Source of the DNA: Mrakia gelida
Lineage: Eukaryota > Basidiomycota > Tremellomycetes > Cystofilobasidiales > Mrakiaceae
Length of the DNA: 64,000 nucleotides
Reading direction: 5' to 3'
Assembly (NCBI GenBank): GCA_024345305.1
Contig: BRON01000015.1
Coordinates: 1,054,001-1,118,000 of the forward strand
The notes below the pieces were generated by a model. The model did no database searches. It was not told the origin of the DNA and saw only the letters and a program-made list of their open reading frames with translations. The number at the start of each line of letters is the position of its first letter. Position 1 is the stretch's first letter. A program made the translations under genes and the position numbers. Positions 35,935-47,975 of this stretch are shown one piece after another.

Positions 35935-36432
35935 CTAATTTCCCTTCTGCAACCTTTATCTTCGATCTCTCAGCTGCTCGAAAGGAAACCTCTCCGCCAA
36001 CGCCGCCGGTCTCTCGCCATTCTGATGTCCCGTGGTCGGAGGTGCCCCGTGTGAAGAGGGTGTCGATGTTTTGGACGAACGAGACCATCCCGGTGGTGCC
36101 TGAGGAGGAGATGGAGGAGGCTTGAACGCTCTCAGACGAGGCTGAGAGAGCGATGGAGGAGGATACTGGGGGATTGACGGAGGTGCTGGGAAGGAGTTTG
36201 AGGGCGAGATAGTTTTGGTTGGTTGTTTGGGGGACGAAGGACTGATTTTGGAGTTTGGCACGAGGATCGCTCCCACGTAGATTTTTAACCATTTTTTTTC
36301 GTCCTCGCCGCTTACCGAATCGTGTTTTCTTTATCTTCGCGAAGTTTCAGCTAGAGAAGTGGAAAGGAGAAGTACTTATCGCGTCTCAAGAAAGAGGAAC
36401 AGCCTCACTACGTCGTCCTTCGACGAGGAAAA

Positions 36433-36662
36433 TGTTGTTGGGTCGTCCGCTTTAGTTCAGGGATGTCTGCAGGATGTGGTTCAAAGCTTAATGTATAGAG
36501 CTAGCTATTCGAAAGGTTTATATACTATGGAAATGGTCACGTGATCTGAAGGTAGCTTACAAAGAAGTCGATTACAAAGGAGGGTTACTGAGACGAGAAT
36601 CGAACGAGACGCGTTACTAAGCTACTATGTGATACCTCTCTGCGAGTCGCCACCTTCCAACA
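36433..36662 (+). mobile_element. Solo LTR, family A, with target duplication
   Basis: 230 bp, TGTTGTTGGG to CCTTCCAACA, flanked by the 5-bp direct repeat GAAAA (36428-36432 and 36663-36667), so the insertion is intact as a solo LTR. Has GGTTTATATACTATGG and CACGTGATC. Confidence 0.88.
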
Positions 36663-37047
36663 GAAAAGTGAGGCTCCTCCGGACCTTTGCCTCATCATCT
36701 TTCGAAGCTGTTTGAGAGAGCTATATCCTACCAGTAACTCGAAACAACGTCGAGGAGAGGTCAATGATGTACGGACTCAATGAACTTGATCCAAAAACCA
36801 TAAAGAGGTAAAATCTTCATTCCAGGCTACTTTGAAGTCCCGATTTCGGAGTTGACGAGCTCGCCCGACAGCTTCGAGATTTTCTGTAGTGCTCTCAACT
36901 TTTCTTATGAAGTTCAAATCCTTGGAGCGAATGGGTGTAGTATATATCTAATTTATCCCCAAAGGAACAAGCTGCAAGTTAAGAGGGAGGGAGGGAAACA
37001 ACAATAACAGCTGAGTGTCCGGTTTCTGCTTCACGAACGGTTTTCTG

Positions 37048-37586
37048 TGTTGTTGGTCATCCGCTTCAGTTCAGGGATGTCTGCAGGATTTGGTTCAAAG
37101 CTATTCTGTATAGAGCTAGCTATTCGAAAGGTTTATATACTATGGAAATGGTCACGTGATCTGCAGGTAGCTTACAAAGCAGTAGATTACAAAGGAGGGT
37201 TACTGGCACGGGAATTAAACGAGACGCGTTACTTGCTAGAAGGTGGGTGAAGTTCGCTGCAGAGAGATGCTCGTCAGTACAAGTTAATATAGATGAGTAG
37301 TACGTAGAGTAGCGAAATCTAGAACTCACCTGCAAAGAGATGCTCGTCAGTACAAGTGAAGAGCTACTCTCTGCGAGGTTCGCGAGCTTATATACCTATG
37401 GGTCGCTTTCGTGGAACCTACTAGAAGGAACTAATGACTACTCTATGACGTAACTAGATAGAAACCTATAGAAGAGAGAGAGGTAAACAGGGAACGTTCT
37501 AGAAACAACGCGACGTGACTGCCCGCTCGTCGTCCCTTTCAACATTACTAAGCTACAACGTGATACCTCTCTGCGAGTCGCCAACA
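37048..37586 (+). mobile_element. Solo LTR, family A, interrupted by a family C LTR
   Basis: Left part 37048-37233 and right part 37545-37586 together reconstitute a family A LTR. The break carries the 37234-37544 element and a 5-bp duplication. Confidence 0.85.
37234..37544 (-). mobile_element. Solo LTR, family C, nested inside a family A LTR
   Basis: 311 bp; on the minus strand it runs TGTTGAAAGGGACGACGAGC to CCACCTTCTAGCA. Flanked by TTACT at 37229-37233 and 37545-37549. It contains GTATATAAGCTCGCGAACC and two copies of CTTGTACTGACGAGCATCTC about 60 bases apart. Confidence 0.88.
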
Positions 37587-37689
37587 CTTTCTCGTGTTGT
37601 GCTTTGGAGCTATCCGAATTGAGGGAGGGCGAAGCGCGAAGCGATGATCTAGAGGTCAATTTGCGAGAGAGAGAGAGAGAGAGAAAGGA

Positions 37690-38378
37690 GAACGAGATGG
37701 TTGGATCAGACGAACCAAAGGACCATGGAAAGCAGCCTCGTCGGTTGGGGATCCTACGACGATGGAAGCGGGGGGAGCTTCCTTGAAAGCGGCGACGAAA
37801 GAATAGTAGCTACCGTCTTGGACGTAGATTCGGGTTGTTGAGGAGCAGACTTGGGACTGAAGGAGAAAACGAAGACGGGTCGAGTTGGGTCGGTCAGTCG
37901 AGGTTTCCTCTTGACGCGAACGAAGGATTGGAACGAGATTGGAAGGAAAGGGGGAAAAAAGGTACCTGGTTGAGGAAATCTCCGCAGAGACAACATTTGA
38001 CGGGTTGCTCGAGTTCGGCGTCGTTGAATCTGAAGATCAAGAGGGAAAAAGGTGAGCTCGATTGAAGACGCGTGTGAGAAAGTAAGAACGCGATGAGGCG
38101 AACGAGCGACCGAGATTCGCAGAGGGAGAGAAGAAAACTCACACGATAGCAAGAATCTTTCCTCCAAGTTCGAGAGTGACGGATTCCATCAAAAGGAAGG
38201 AGGAGATAAGGATCAGTTCAGATTGAGAACAGATCGCGAGCTGACGCGCGAAGAGCCGCCGCGTCGTTCACTCCTTCACTCCTCCTTCCTCCTCCACAGA
38301 AAGACACTCACTAAGGCTACTCTCAGCAGCCGCCTCAACTATCTTCCTTCCCGTCGCCGTCGATCCAGTGAAACCGGT
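37690..38378 (-). pseudogene. Aldehyde dehydrogenase fragment
   Basis: Minus-strand exons carry the middle of an ALDH. 38378-38312 encodes TGFTGSTATGRKIVEAAAES. About 38191-38153 encodes SVTLELGGK, which includes the general-base Glu motif. 38029-37966 encodes FNDAELEQPV..FLNQ. 37856-~37690 encodes QVCSSTTRIYVQDGSYYSFV, with the catalytic Cys, then GSPTDEAAFHGPLV. NAD-binding N-terminus and oligomerisation C-terminus are absent. The exon before SVTLELGG lacks an AG: the expected acceptor position reads GG. The 5' exon (38522-~38468, MAFGSIGAPAGYKLKSYE) is not ALDH-like and may belong to another gene. The 3' side stops at the LTR block near 37.6 kb. Confidence 0.75.
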
Positions 38379-39037
38379 CTGCGAAAACGAAACAGAGAGT
38401 GCGAACGCGTTCGTTTCAGAGTCGATTTCGGAACGGGACGAGAGCTTACCCGAGGAGAGGAAGAGCTCACCTCGTATGATTTGAGCTTGTAGCCAGCTGG
38501 TGCTCCGATGGATCCGAAAGCCATTTTTCCTTTGAGCTGGGGAAGACGAAGGAGGAAGAATGGAGTGGAAGGGTGACGGGTCAGTTTCAGTCGGAGGTGA
38601 GGAACGAGAGGGAGAAAGAGGGGCGAGATGGGTTGGGGAGGAGATTCGGGTGTTTTGGGTGCTTTCATTGTGCCGTTGTAGTAGTAGTGGCCTTAGCTCA
38701 GCTTTTTTGCATTATCACGACCTTCCCTTTCTTTTAACAATGTCTCAACTTCTTGGAGAGCGAAGGAAGCAACCAAGGAAGAGACGAGGGACTCAAGTCG
38801 ATGTGAGTGAAGAAAAAATACACATGGCGGCGAGACATCGCCTTTCTACAGTGAGCTCGTGGCAAGCTGACAATCTTATCTATTCTTTATCCGGAGACAG
38901 AAGCCCAGCTTCTCAGAACCAAAAGAAGGCGCAGCAGGGCGGAAGAAAAAGAATGCCTCAATCCGAGCTGACTTTGATTTCGAAAGCGCAACTCTCCTCC
39001 CCAACGCCTTCCGCCCCTCCAACGACTAGGAACCTCG

Positions 39038-42000
39038 ATGCCGACACTTGATGTCTCTCAGACGTCTATAGCCCTGGCCCTTGTGAGTCCAAGGAGGAGG
39101 AGGGGGAAGGAGAAGCCTTGAGAAGGAGTGAAGAAGGCGGGGAGAGCGAGAGAATGTTGAGCTCGAGCTGACGTTCCCTTCCCTTCGCTTTACCTTGGCT
39201 TGTTAGGTTGGGGGATGGATTTCCATCTGTGGATTGATAACCTACGTTTTGAAGGAGAAACTCTACCTCTCGGAACCTCTTCTCTGTCTCGTCTTCGGCA
39301 TTCTCAGTGAGCAGCGTTTCGTCGAGCAGTCGAAAGAGCGAGTCCGGAACGTTCGAGCTCATCACTCTCCTTCCCTTCCCTTTCCTCCCTTCGTTGCAGT
39401 GGGACCTTCCTCCCTAGGATGGCTCGTTCCTCTCAACTGGACAGAGGATCAAGAGTCTTTAAACGAGGTCACCTACCAAGTTGTCAGGGTCGTTATAGGC
39501 GTCCAGGTGCTCTTTGCAGGAATCACGCTCCCCAAGTCGGTCTCTTCCCTTCCCTTCCTGAGTTCTCTCTCCTTCAACCGTTCCTGATTCCCTTCATCGA
39601 CTTCGCAGAGCCTATCTCAAGAAGCAGCTGCAGTCCTTGATCATCCTACTCGGTCCTGTGATGATCTTCGCTTGGGGAATGTCGTCGCTCATCATTTGGG
39701 GACTGTTCAGACAGTTAACCTTCGTGAGCTCGGTCTTCCTTCCTCCGCTCTCTCCCCCTCCTGACTGACATCGTCTCTTTCTGCTCCATACACCTCTTTA
39801 GCTTGAAGCTATGGTCATCGCCTCAGCTGTTACGCCAACCGATCCAGTACTGGCGAACTCAATTACGAAGGGTCGATTTGCTGAGAAATTCGTGCGTTCT
39901 TTCCTTTCTCCCTGTCTCGAAGTCTCGAAGACGACGAGCTTAACGATTCTTCCCCTTCCTCGCCGAGGTGCCCGAGAACGTTCGAAACATCATCGTAGCG
40001 GAGAGGTGAGTTCAAATCAATGGGAAGGCCCTTCGTCTCAGCCAAGAACTCGCGCTGATCTTCTACTTTATTTCGTCCTCCAGCGGAGCCAACGATGGTC
40101 TCGGTTTCCCTTTCATCTACCTCGCTCTCTATCTAATACTCTGGCCCAACCCTAACTACACGTGAGCGAACCTTTTTGGTACCTTTTCTTCGTTCCTCGC
40201 CATCTCGAACGCGCCGCCGTCGCTGATTCTTCGTCTTTAAAATAAGTCCGGTTCAATCAGCTGGAGGAGCGATAGCCAAGTGGATCTACGAGATATGGCT
40301 CTACCAAATCGCTCTCTCGATTGTGGAAGGTCTGGTCATCGGTTACGTCGCCCGTAAAGCTCTGAAGTACGCGAGATTGCATCAAGTAAGTCCTTTGCTC
40401 TCGATGGACGCGTTCCGCTTCCCTCTCACCAACTGACCCGGTTCTCCTTTCTTTTCAGTACGTCGAGCATACCTCCTTCCTCGCCTATGGTGTTGGACTC
40501 TCCTTCCTCACGCTCGGGGTTGTAGGAATGGTCGGAGGAGATGATGTACGTTGGCTCTTTTCTTCCCTCGTCGGACGCGTCGGACTGACTTTTGATTTTC
40601 CACTCTTCGATCCCTCAGATTCTCTGCTGTTTCATCGCGTGAGTTTTGTATCTGTCCTTCGAACGTCCCCGATCTGACCCTCTTAATCTCGCAACCCTTC
40701 ATTTAGCGGAAACTCCTGTACGTTCAACAGTCGTGTTCGCCTCCTCTCTTTGGACCCGTCCTGACCTTTCCTCACCCACGCACAGTTACCTGGGACGACT
40801 ACTATCGACTGGAAACTGAGGACAGCTCTTTCCAAGACGTTATCGACAGTGAGTCCCTTCCTCCTCCGGGTCCCACTTCGCGTTCGTCCACCGACTTCGA
40901 AGAGCTCATCCTCGCTCGACCTTCCTCCTTCCCTTTTCCTCTCAGCGCTTCTCAACTCGGCCGTCTTCACTTACATCGGTGCTTTGATTCCTTGGGGAGA
41001 ATTGACGAACCACGTTTATGGTTCGTCTCTGTTTCTCCGTCGAGGAGTCTCGAGTGAAGTTGAAGCTGATCAACTCTCTTTTACCTTTTCTCGCAGGTCT
41101 GACTCTCTGGAGATTCATCGTAATGGCTGTCCTCATCCTCATTGTGGGTTCTATCCAAGCCGTCTCGAAATTTCTGACCTCGAGCTCACCAATTTCTTTC
41201 GACGCGTCGAACAGTTCCGCCGACTTCCTTTCGTCGTCGGATTGACTCACTGGACTCCGGCTTTCCAGGTTAGTCTTCTCTCAGCGCTCTTCAAGGATGG
41301 AGTTCCACCTACTGATCTTCTGTCTGTTTTCTTTTTACCAGTCGTACCGAGAGGTCCGTCAATTCTATCCTTCCGATATCGCCTCGAATCCCGAAACTGA
41401 CCTCTTCCCTCGTTCTCTTCTTCTTCCTCCAGAGCACCTTCGCTGGCTTCTTTGGACCTATCGGTTCGTTGAGATTCATCTTCTGTTCTTCGTCTTCCTC
41501 TCGACTGATTCGTCTTCGAACCTCGTCGCTCACAGGAGTTAGCGCGGTCTTCTACGTTCAAGTCGCTCTTCGAGTTCTTCCAGACGACGCCGCCAATCAT
41601 CGCCTTCGAACCGTCATCACTCCCATCGTCTACTTCATCATCTTCTCCAGCATCCTCGTTCACGGTCAGTCCTCTCGTCGTTCTCGACGCGTCGTCGATT
41701 CCAAACTGAACCTTTTCGTCGTTTGCCCAACTCAACCAACAGGCTGCACCATCCCTCTCGTCAAATCATTCGTCCCGGTCCACTCCTTCATCCGAACCTT
41801 ATCCCAGTCCACCAAACTCTCGCCAAAACTCACCAACGCTTCAGCAGTAGGAACCCTCACTCCCGAAGTGGACCCAACTCCTCCCCGAGCAGGTTCCCTC
41901 GTCGTCAGCTTTCACGACCCTCCCATGTTCACCGCAGCTGGTGGACTCGTCCCAGTGAGCTCAGATCATCATCTCAGGGACGAGGATCTCGGCGACGCTC

Positions 42001-42140
42001 CTCCTCCATCGGATCCTACAGCCACGCCGAGGAGGAGGGTTCAGATTCAGCTCGAAGTTTTGCCCTCCCCTGTCGAGTGTTCGGAGGAGTCTGGAGCGGA
42101 GCTTGACCCGAATGGTACGAGGAGCGACGAGATGGGTTGA
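39038..42140 (+). CDS. NHA1: Na+/H+ antiporter, Nha1-type (CPA1)
   Basis: Nineteen exons in phase (39038-39082, 39207-39306, 39400-39535, 39609-39723, 39802-39891, 39968-40005, 40084-40161, 40247-40385, 40459-40545, 40619-40638, 40707-40717, 40786-40848, 40946-41020, 41097-41143, 41215-41268, 41342-41353, 41433-41463, 41536-41664, 41743-42140); 555 aa. Hallmarks: VLKEKLYLSEPLL in TM1-2, IGVQVLFAGITLPK, the ion-binding motif VTPTDPVLANSITKG, SGANDGLGFPFIYLA, FTWDD..FTYIGALIPW, and GPIGVSAVFYVQVAL. It expels Na+ (and K+) in exchange for protons at the plasma membrane. The cytosolic tail is short (about 130 aa) compared with yeast Nha1. Exons of 11, 12 and 20 nt occur. It converges on the Na+/phosphate symporter. 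Confidence 0.93.
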
Positions 42141-43481
42141 AATGGAGTTGCGGTTGGAGGGGAAGAGAGAGGATGACGGTTGTGGAAGAGTGTGGAGTTG
42201 GAGAGTGTTGGGAGAGAGGTTGAGATGTAGATTTGACGACTAAGTTTCGATCATAATAGATCACCATGCTCATTCGTTTATGCTCTCTGAGGGATGAGGG
42301 GATTGTAGGAGAGAAATAGAAGTACTATGGTTGAGAGAAGGGTCTTCGATTGAAAACAAAACGCGACCCGTCTCGCGGTCTCGTCTCCCTCCCTTCCTTG
42401 TTTCCGTGGCCCATATGAAGCTTCTCGGCGATCTTGCCTAACGGGATGCGTGCCCAATCAGAGCTCTGATCGCTCCCAATCCGTAGAGCCCGACTCCGCG
42501 GGTTCACGCAGCAGGGCGATCAGAGGCACTCTACGGACTACGCAGATTTGGCAGGGGCTCGTTCTCCTTCCGCTTCTGTCCGATTCTCGATCTGAAAGCT
42601 GAGAGTCGATATTTATTTACCAGGTACCATGTAACAGATGTTCAGTCGCTTCTTTCAATATTTGCACTGGTGAGAGACCATCTCCCGAGAGGTATCTCCA
42701 AACGAGGGAGAGAGCGAGCTCGAGCCAACTTCCGCGAGTCTTCTTCCGTTTGAAGCAACCTCTCTCTTTCTTCTTTCCTGTAAACTCCAGAGAGGATTCT
42801 TGAGGTCTGAAACCCGGAGGCCCTCGAGGCATAACGTGTCAAGAACGGTACCAAAGAAATAAGCTGCGGAGAAGGATTTGTGTTATATCGTGAGCTCGAA
42901 TTAATGCTCGCAGTGAGACGGGAGCAGTGCTGCTGATATTGAGATAGATCGAGATAAAGCTGACAGAGATGTCAAGATGGGGTTTCGACTTCACTTCTCC
43001 TAGTCTTTTCGCTCCACAGGGAGTATGAGAAACGACAGGCTGTCTTTTTCTCTAACCTTCTGTTTTACCTCCCCACTCGGTCTCTCTATCACATTGGGCT
43101 CAGGCGGTTGCTCTGGAAAAGGATAGAAAGTAGAAGACCAAGAAACGTCACAGCGTGGCATTGGGCGGCGTGAGGATTGAGCGAGAGCAAGGATCGTCAA
43201 GCTGGTTGATCAAGCCGTTTCCTCGTGAGTTTGTTTCGATCGCTCTCGCAGGTATCGATAGCGGTAACTGCTGAACGTCCATACCTGTATCAGTTTCTTC
43301 CACTCGAAACCATATCACCTCCGCTCAACCTCCGCCGACGGATTGTGGGCGATCAGAGCTCAGATCGCGCACCGATAGTTAGGTTAGAGGACTCTAAATT
43401 ATGATAGCTTAGACGAAACGGAGAGGAACCGAGAGACCCAAAGAACAAAGCGAAGAACGAAGGAAGGGGGGCAAGGTGAGT
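42141..43481. other. Intergenic between convergent transporters; dispersed repeat copy 2
   Basis: 42682-42740 and flanks match the repeat at 15269 onward. 43011-43050 (GCTCCACAG.GAG.ATGAGAAACGACAGGCTGTCTTTTT) recurs at 61323-61362. An ATCAGAGCTCTGAT palindrome is near 42459 and a one-base variant near 43352. No protein gene. Confidence 0.6.
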
Positions 43482-46400
43482 CTACCAGTGAGGCGAGTAG
43501 AGCACGACGGCGGTCACACATCCAGCGAGGGTTCCAACGGCGGGAACGGTGATAACCCACCCGAGCAAGATCCATCCCAAACCTCGCCAATTGTAAGATT
43601 TAACTTAGGGAAGGGACGTCAGTTTCGATTCTTCGTCTTCGCGAGACATGAAAGACAAAGACTCACTATCTCCGTTGCAAAGGGCGACTCCAAGGGTAGC
43701 TCCGGTGATGCACATAGTTGAGGAGACGGGAAGCCCGTACTGGGAGGCAAGAAGGACGGTGATAGCGGACCCGAGCTCCATGGAAAATCCTCGCGAAGGG
43801 GACATGAGAGTGAGTCGGTTGCCGAGAACACGCATGATCTTGTATCCATAGGTGGCTAGACCGAGGACCTATTCACGGAAAAGGGGAAAGAGACAAGAGG
43901 GAGAAGGGCGTCAGCGAAACGAAGAGGACTAGAGGGAAAGCAGGCCTCGACGAGTCGAAGACGAGATGAAAGGAACGACGAACGATGCAGGCTCCTCCGA
44001 GGGCAAGGATCCAAACGGGGGTCTCAGTCGTAGACTTAAGGGGAGATCCAGATCTCCAGATGGCGTAGACTGAGGCAGAAGAAGAAGATCAATCAGTCAA
44101 CGTCCAGAAGAAAAGAAGAAAGGGGGGAAGACAAAGACGCGTCAACTCACTAGCCGAATAGGGTCCGATGGCATTCGCGACGTCGTTAGATCCGTGAGCA
44201 AAGGAGGCAGTGCAGGCGGTGATAACTTGAAGGAAGGAGTAGAGGTGCTCGGTCTCGTTGGGGTACTGTTTAGCAGCTGAAAAGGCGAGAAACAACAGAG
44301 GGAAGAGATCAGGGAAGGGGGAAATAAGCCACAACCCAAAGGAGCTAAAAATCACCGTGGTGCATCCTCTCGAGTCGAGCGACCTCGGCTTTGGATCTTC
44401 CATCGGCCTGAAGAGCGTGGATATCGACTGCAAGACGAAGGAGGGGATGGAGAGAATCAGTTTGGCCTCGAGGTGGAAAACGACGGGTCAACCAGAAGCA
44501 AACGAACCGTTCAATCCGTGAGTGAAGAGACCGAGAACCTTGTATCGAAGGATGATCTTGAGGTTATCAAGAGCCCACCAGTCTTGCTCGGGATCGAGTT
44601 TGAAAGGATCTTTGGACTCGACCTCAGCAAGAGGGACGGCAGCTCGAGGAGAGGAAGCAAACTCGGCATTCTCCTCGATATCCCTCTCCTTCGCGTGCTC
44701 GTTGGAGTGGACCTCATCGGAAGCGGCTGAAGAGGGAAAAGATAGTCAGAAGAAGAGATCGCGAATAATGCAGAAATGGAGAGCACAAGAACGTACAACT
44801 CGACATGGCGTGATCATGGATTCCATGGTCCTCGTCCTTGTAGACTCGGTAATCCGGCACGTGGGAGGGAACATCAGCTCCGATGTGGCCAGCGATGGCA
44901 GGAACCTCTCGCTTCCAAAGAAGTGGCCCGTAGAAGAAGTGCCACCAAGAAATTGCTAGGGAGAGGGAAAAAAAGACGATCAGACCTGCAACGCGATCTG
45001 AGGAACGAACGAAATGATGAGCTCACTGTAATCCTTCTTGACGACCTTGGCATGAACGTAGGGAAGCCAAAATAGCATGGCGAGACTGGGATCCGAAAGG
45101 AAGGGGGGGAGTCGTCAGAAGAGAGGAGACGCGACGTGAGGCTCACAAGAAAGACAGAATCACGCAGTGACAACAGCCGAAGTTCCAACGATAGCAGCGG
45201 CAATGGTAGTTTGGGGTAGCTTGTTGAGCTTAAGAGAGGGAGATCCCTGCGAAAGAAGAAATGTGAAAGGACGGATGGACGAGTCAGTTTGGGTTGTTCC
45301 CCTTAACGCTTCCTCTTCGAAGTTATTCGCTTCCCGAACGGACCTTGTAGACGATGCTCATGGTGAGGACGGCGGTAACAGTGGAAAAGTACAAGGGGGA
45401 GATCCAGAGAGCTTTGGAGACCGAGTTTTTTCGGACGAGAACGGCGTACTGTGGAACAGAAGGAGACAAGCGTCAGGTTCCAGTGGCCATTCCCTTTCTC
45501 TTGTCCTGCTCGTAAACTCACCTTCGTAAAGAGAAATACGACGGCTCCGAAAACAGCAGCGATTGCGGGAGCGATGATGAAGCTACACGAATGGGGTGGG
45601 AAAGTCAGCAAGAAGACCTTGCGTTCCGTCGTCCAGTCCAAAAGACTCACCCCGCGAAGATGGTTCCCAAACCCTTTCCTCCGTTCCAACCCCACTGAAC
45701 CGTTTCAGCTCCTCCAATCGCAACTCCCACACCAGCCAAAGCAGAGACGATTGAGTACTGTTTGAAGGACATGTTTGAGAGTGAGCTGGCTTAAAGAGAG
45801 GTCGGGAAAGGGAAAGAGGAAATCGACACACGGTAGTGGACACTGGCCACGAGTTCTTAGTGCAGAACATCAACCAACCAGCCGAGCACATGAGAGCACC
45901 TGTGAGGAGGAGAAAACAAAAGGGAGGTAATCTCAGATCAAGCTCCAGTAGAAAGGGGAAGGAGGCGTGCATAAGACACTGACAAGTGAACCCGAGCAGC
46001 TCGACTCCAGCGTTTCCCTGGAAGGACGAGAGAGAGATGATTCCGTTCTTGATGGTTGAAGCAACCTTAGCTCCAACGAGAACTGCACCTAAAAACTCGC
46101 CTGAGGGACGAAGGGGGAAAGGGAGAGGGTAAATGGTTAGGTCGACGACGACGAGATCGGGGAGACGACTCAATGTCGGGGAGGAAGACTTACAGAGAGC
46201 CGCACAGATGGCAGCCTGTTTCAAAGTGAGGGATTTGGAAGCGACGGAGGTAGCGAAGGAGTTGGCAACATCGTTGGCTCTGGCGAACGAAAGCAAGTGG
46301 GGAAGGAAAGGGTTGAGAGGAGGGAGGGAGAGGAGGGTGGGAGGAAGGTTAGAGTCGAGTTCAAAAATTCTTCAGAGCTCTCCAAACCCCAAACGGAGCC

Positions 46401-46505
46401 CTCGAAAAATATTACATACCCTATGTTGTAAGCATCCAAAATACACGCGAGAGTCCCGAATGCGAACAAGTAATCCCACTGGTGAAGCGTCGAAGTAGAA
46501 GCCAT
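43482..46505 (-). CDS. PHO89: Na+/phosphate symporter, Pho89-type (PiT family)
   Basis: Sixteen exons on the minus strand from ATG 46505 to TAG 43482, 585 aa in consistent phase (46505-46420, 46279-46194, 46100-45984, 45899-45832, 45757-45651, 45582-45522, 45448-45344, 45246-45164, 45085-45027, 44955-44797, 44726-44508, 44427-44356, 44276-44151, 44069-43984, 43868-43667, 43603-43482). Both PiT signatures are present: YNIGANDVANSFATSV near the N-terminus and FAHGSNDVANAIGP in the second half. Also CTKNSWPVSTTYSIVSAL and QYGLPVSSTMCITGA. A long central cytosolic loop is His/Glu-rich. The family imports Pi with Na+, mainly at alkaline pH. Exon 8 must use a GTGATT donor (also used by exon 12); otherwise a TGA at 45161-45163 interrupts. 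Confidence 0.92.
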
Positions 46506-47139
46506 GCGAGAGAGGAAGAAAGAGGTGGTCGTTGGAGGTTAAAAACGAACGGACTTATTTTTTCCCTTCTGAAGAGTCTGAAAGATAAGGAACGTTCGTG
46601 AGGAAGAGACGGACGGGACGCGCCAAGAGGAACCGGAACCAAACGGCTGCTCTGATTGTGATTTCGACCGGCTCTGATTCTAACGTACTTGGCGCCAGAA
46701 GAGCTTCCTTTGCAGAACAGTTTCTAGGTTCTACATCACGGTAAGGTCCGCTTGGAAGGAAATCACGCTAGGAGAAATGAAGAGAGTGCCATGTTCAGCG
46801 AGCTCTCTACGGGAAGCAAGGGGAGGGGAGGTAGGGCAAGGATGAATCCGGCTGTCATTTTTCTCTTGGAAGGCAGAGAAAGTTGATCGCAGAGGTTATT
46901 CTCCGGGACCTGTATATAGGAAATGGTACTCGTGGGCTCATTTTGACGAACGTTCGCCTTCAGAGACAGGAATGTTGCAGAATGAGGACAGAGACTCGAA
47001 CGCGTCGAGATCGGACAAAAAGGGATCCAAGGAGACGCAGGTCCCAGAGGGTCAGTGAGATGGGTGTGTGCAAACGCCGGGGCGGTACTTACTGGTGATG
47101 TCTTCTGTATCGTGAAGGGTAGAATGAAAAGTCAAAAGA
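46506..47139. other. Upstream region of the phosphate symporter
   Basis: No gene. Probably holds the minus-strand promoter. Several short plus-strand frames lack family features. Confidence 0.4.
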
Positions 47140-47885
47140 TTAGAAAGAGCGAAGAAGGATGGGCTCAGCTCGAGGACGAGTAGAAGATACTCCCTCGTAG
47201 GGACTCACCTCGGCTCGATGATGCCGTTGATGTGGAGATCGAAACCGATTCGGATGGAGGTTCGGATGTGACGCGTCGCTTCGCTGTGGACTCCCTTTTT
47301 GATGACAGCGACGGCTCCTTGGTTGTCGCACCAGGCTGGGACGGAGGCTCTCAAGTAGCTGGAGGATCCTTTTGACCTGGGTGGCTCCTCGAGAGAATGC
47401 GATGTATTCAGCTTCGAGGACGGATTTGAGACGGAGTGGATCTTCTTGGACGACCAGTAGTTGAGGGAGCCCTCGTAGAACCCATGATCCCCATTTTAGA
47501 CTTGCACGTTGGGACGTCTCCGTTCCAATCCGAGTCGGTGAAGACCTCGAGTCCCGCTCTTGGACGACGCGCACCGAGAACGAGTCCGAGTCCAGTCTTC
47601 CCTCGAAGGTAGTTCGAGGTTGCCTTCTTGATGCGACGACCTGGGTTGGATTGTAAACGAGCGATTTGGCCGACCGCAAAGGAGAGGTCGAAACGAGTCC
47701 CGTTTGGGAGGTAGCCCAGTGATCCAAGAATCTCTCGAAGGGGAAACAGGAGCATCTCTGCTCGTTCCTCGTCGTCCTGGGGGCAATCATCTTCGGATGA
47801 GAACTGAGTGTCCTCTTCCATAGGCGTCGACCGTTTCTTGTTTGGCTCGAGGAGGTGGTCGAACTTCAAAAGGAGTCGAGAGCGT
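47140..47885 (-). mobile_element. Ty1/copia remnant (RNase H region), degenerate
   Basis: Minus-strand frames encode KKRSTPMEED.., then LGSLGYLPNGTRFDLSFAVGQ and LEVFTDSDWNGD, the copia RNase H order (TPM..., GSL.YL..TR.D...AV, DADW). Later RNase H motifs (SSKKI.., a SLEA-like box, H..T.HI) are split among frames. No reverse transcriptase or LTRs remain. Its right edge replaces the 3' part of the forkhead gene at about 47.88 kb. Confidence 0.75.
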
Positions 47886-47975
47886 ACAACGATTGGGAGT
47901 GGTTGATGAGGAAAACTGGTCAGGAGATGTTAGTGGCGACGCGGGTGAAGGCGCGATATATCTGATATAACTCAC

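Noticed and set aside
38522..38668. MAFGSIGAPAGYKLKSYE exon as the N-terminus of the aldehyde dehydrogenase
   Set aside because: It does not match the expected NAD-binding segment; kept only as a possible unrelated or chimeric exon.
40849..41400. Separate 183-aa protein inside the antiporter locus
   Set aside because: It starts in an intron and overlaps exons 13-16 out of phase; the spliced antiporter frame explains the region.
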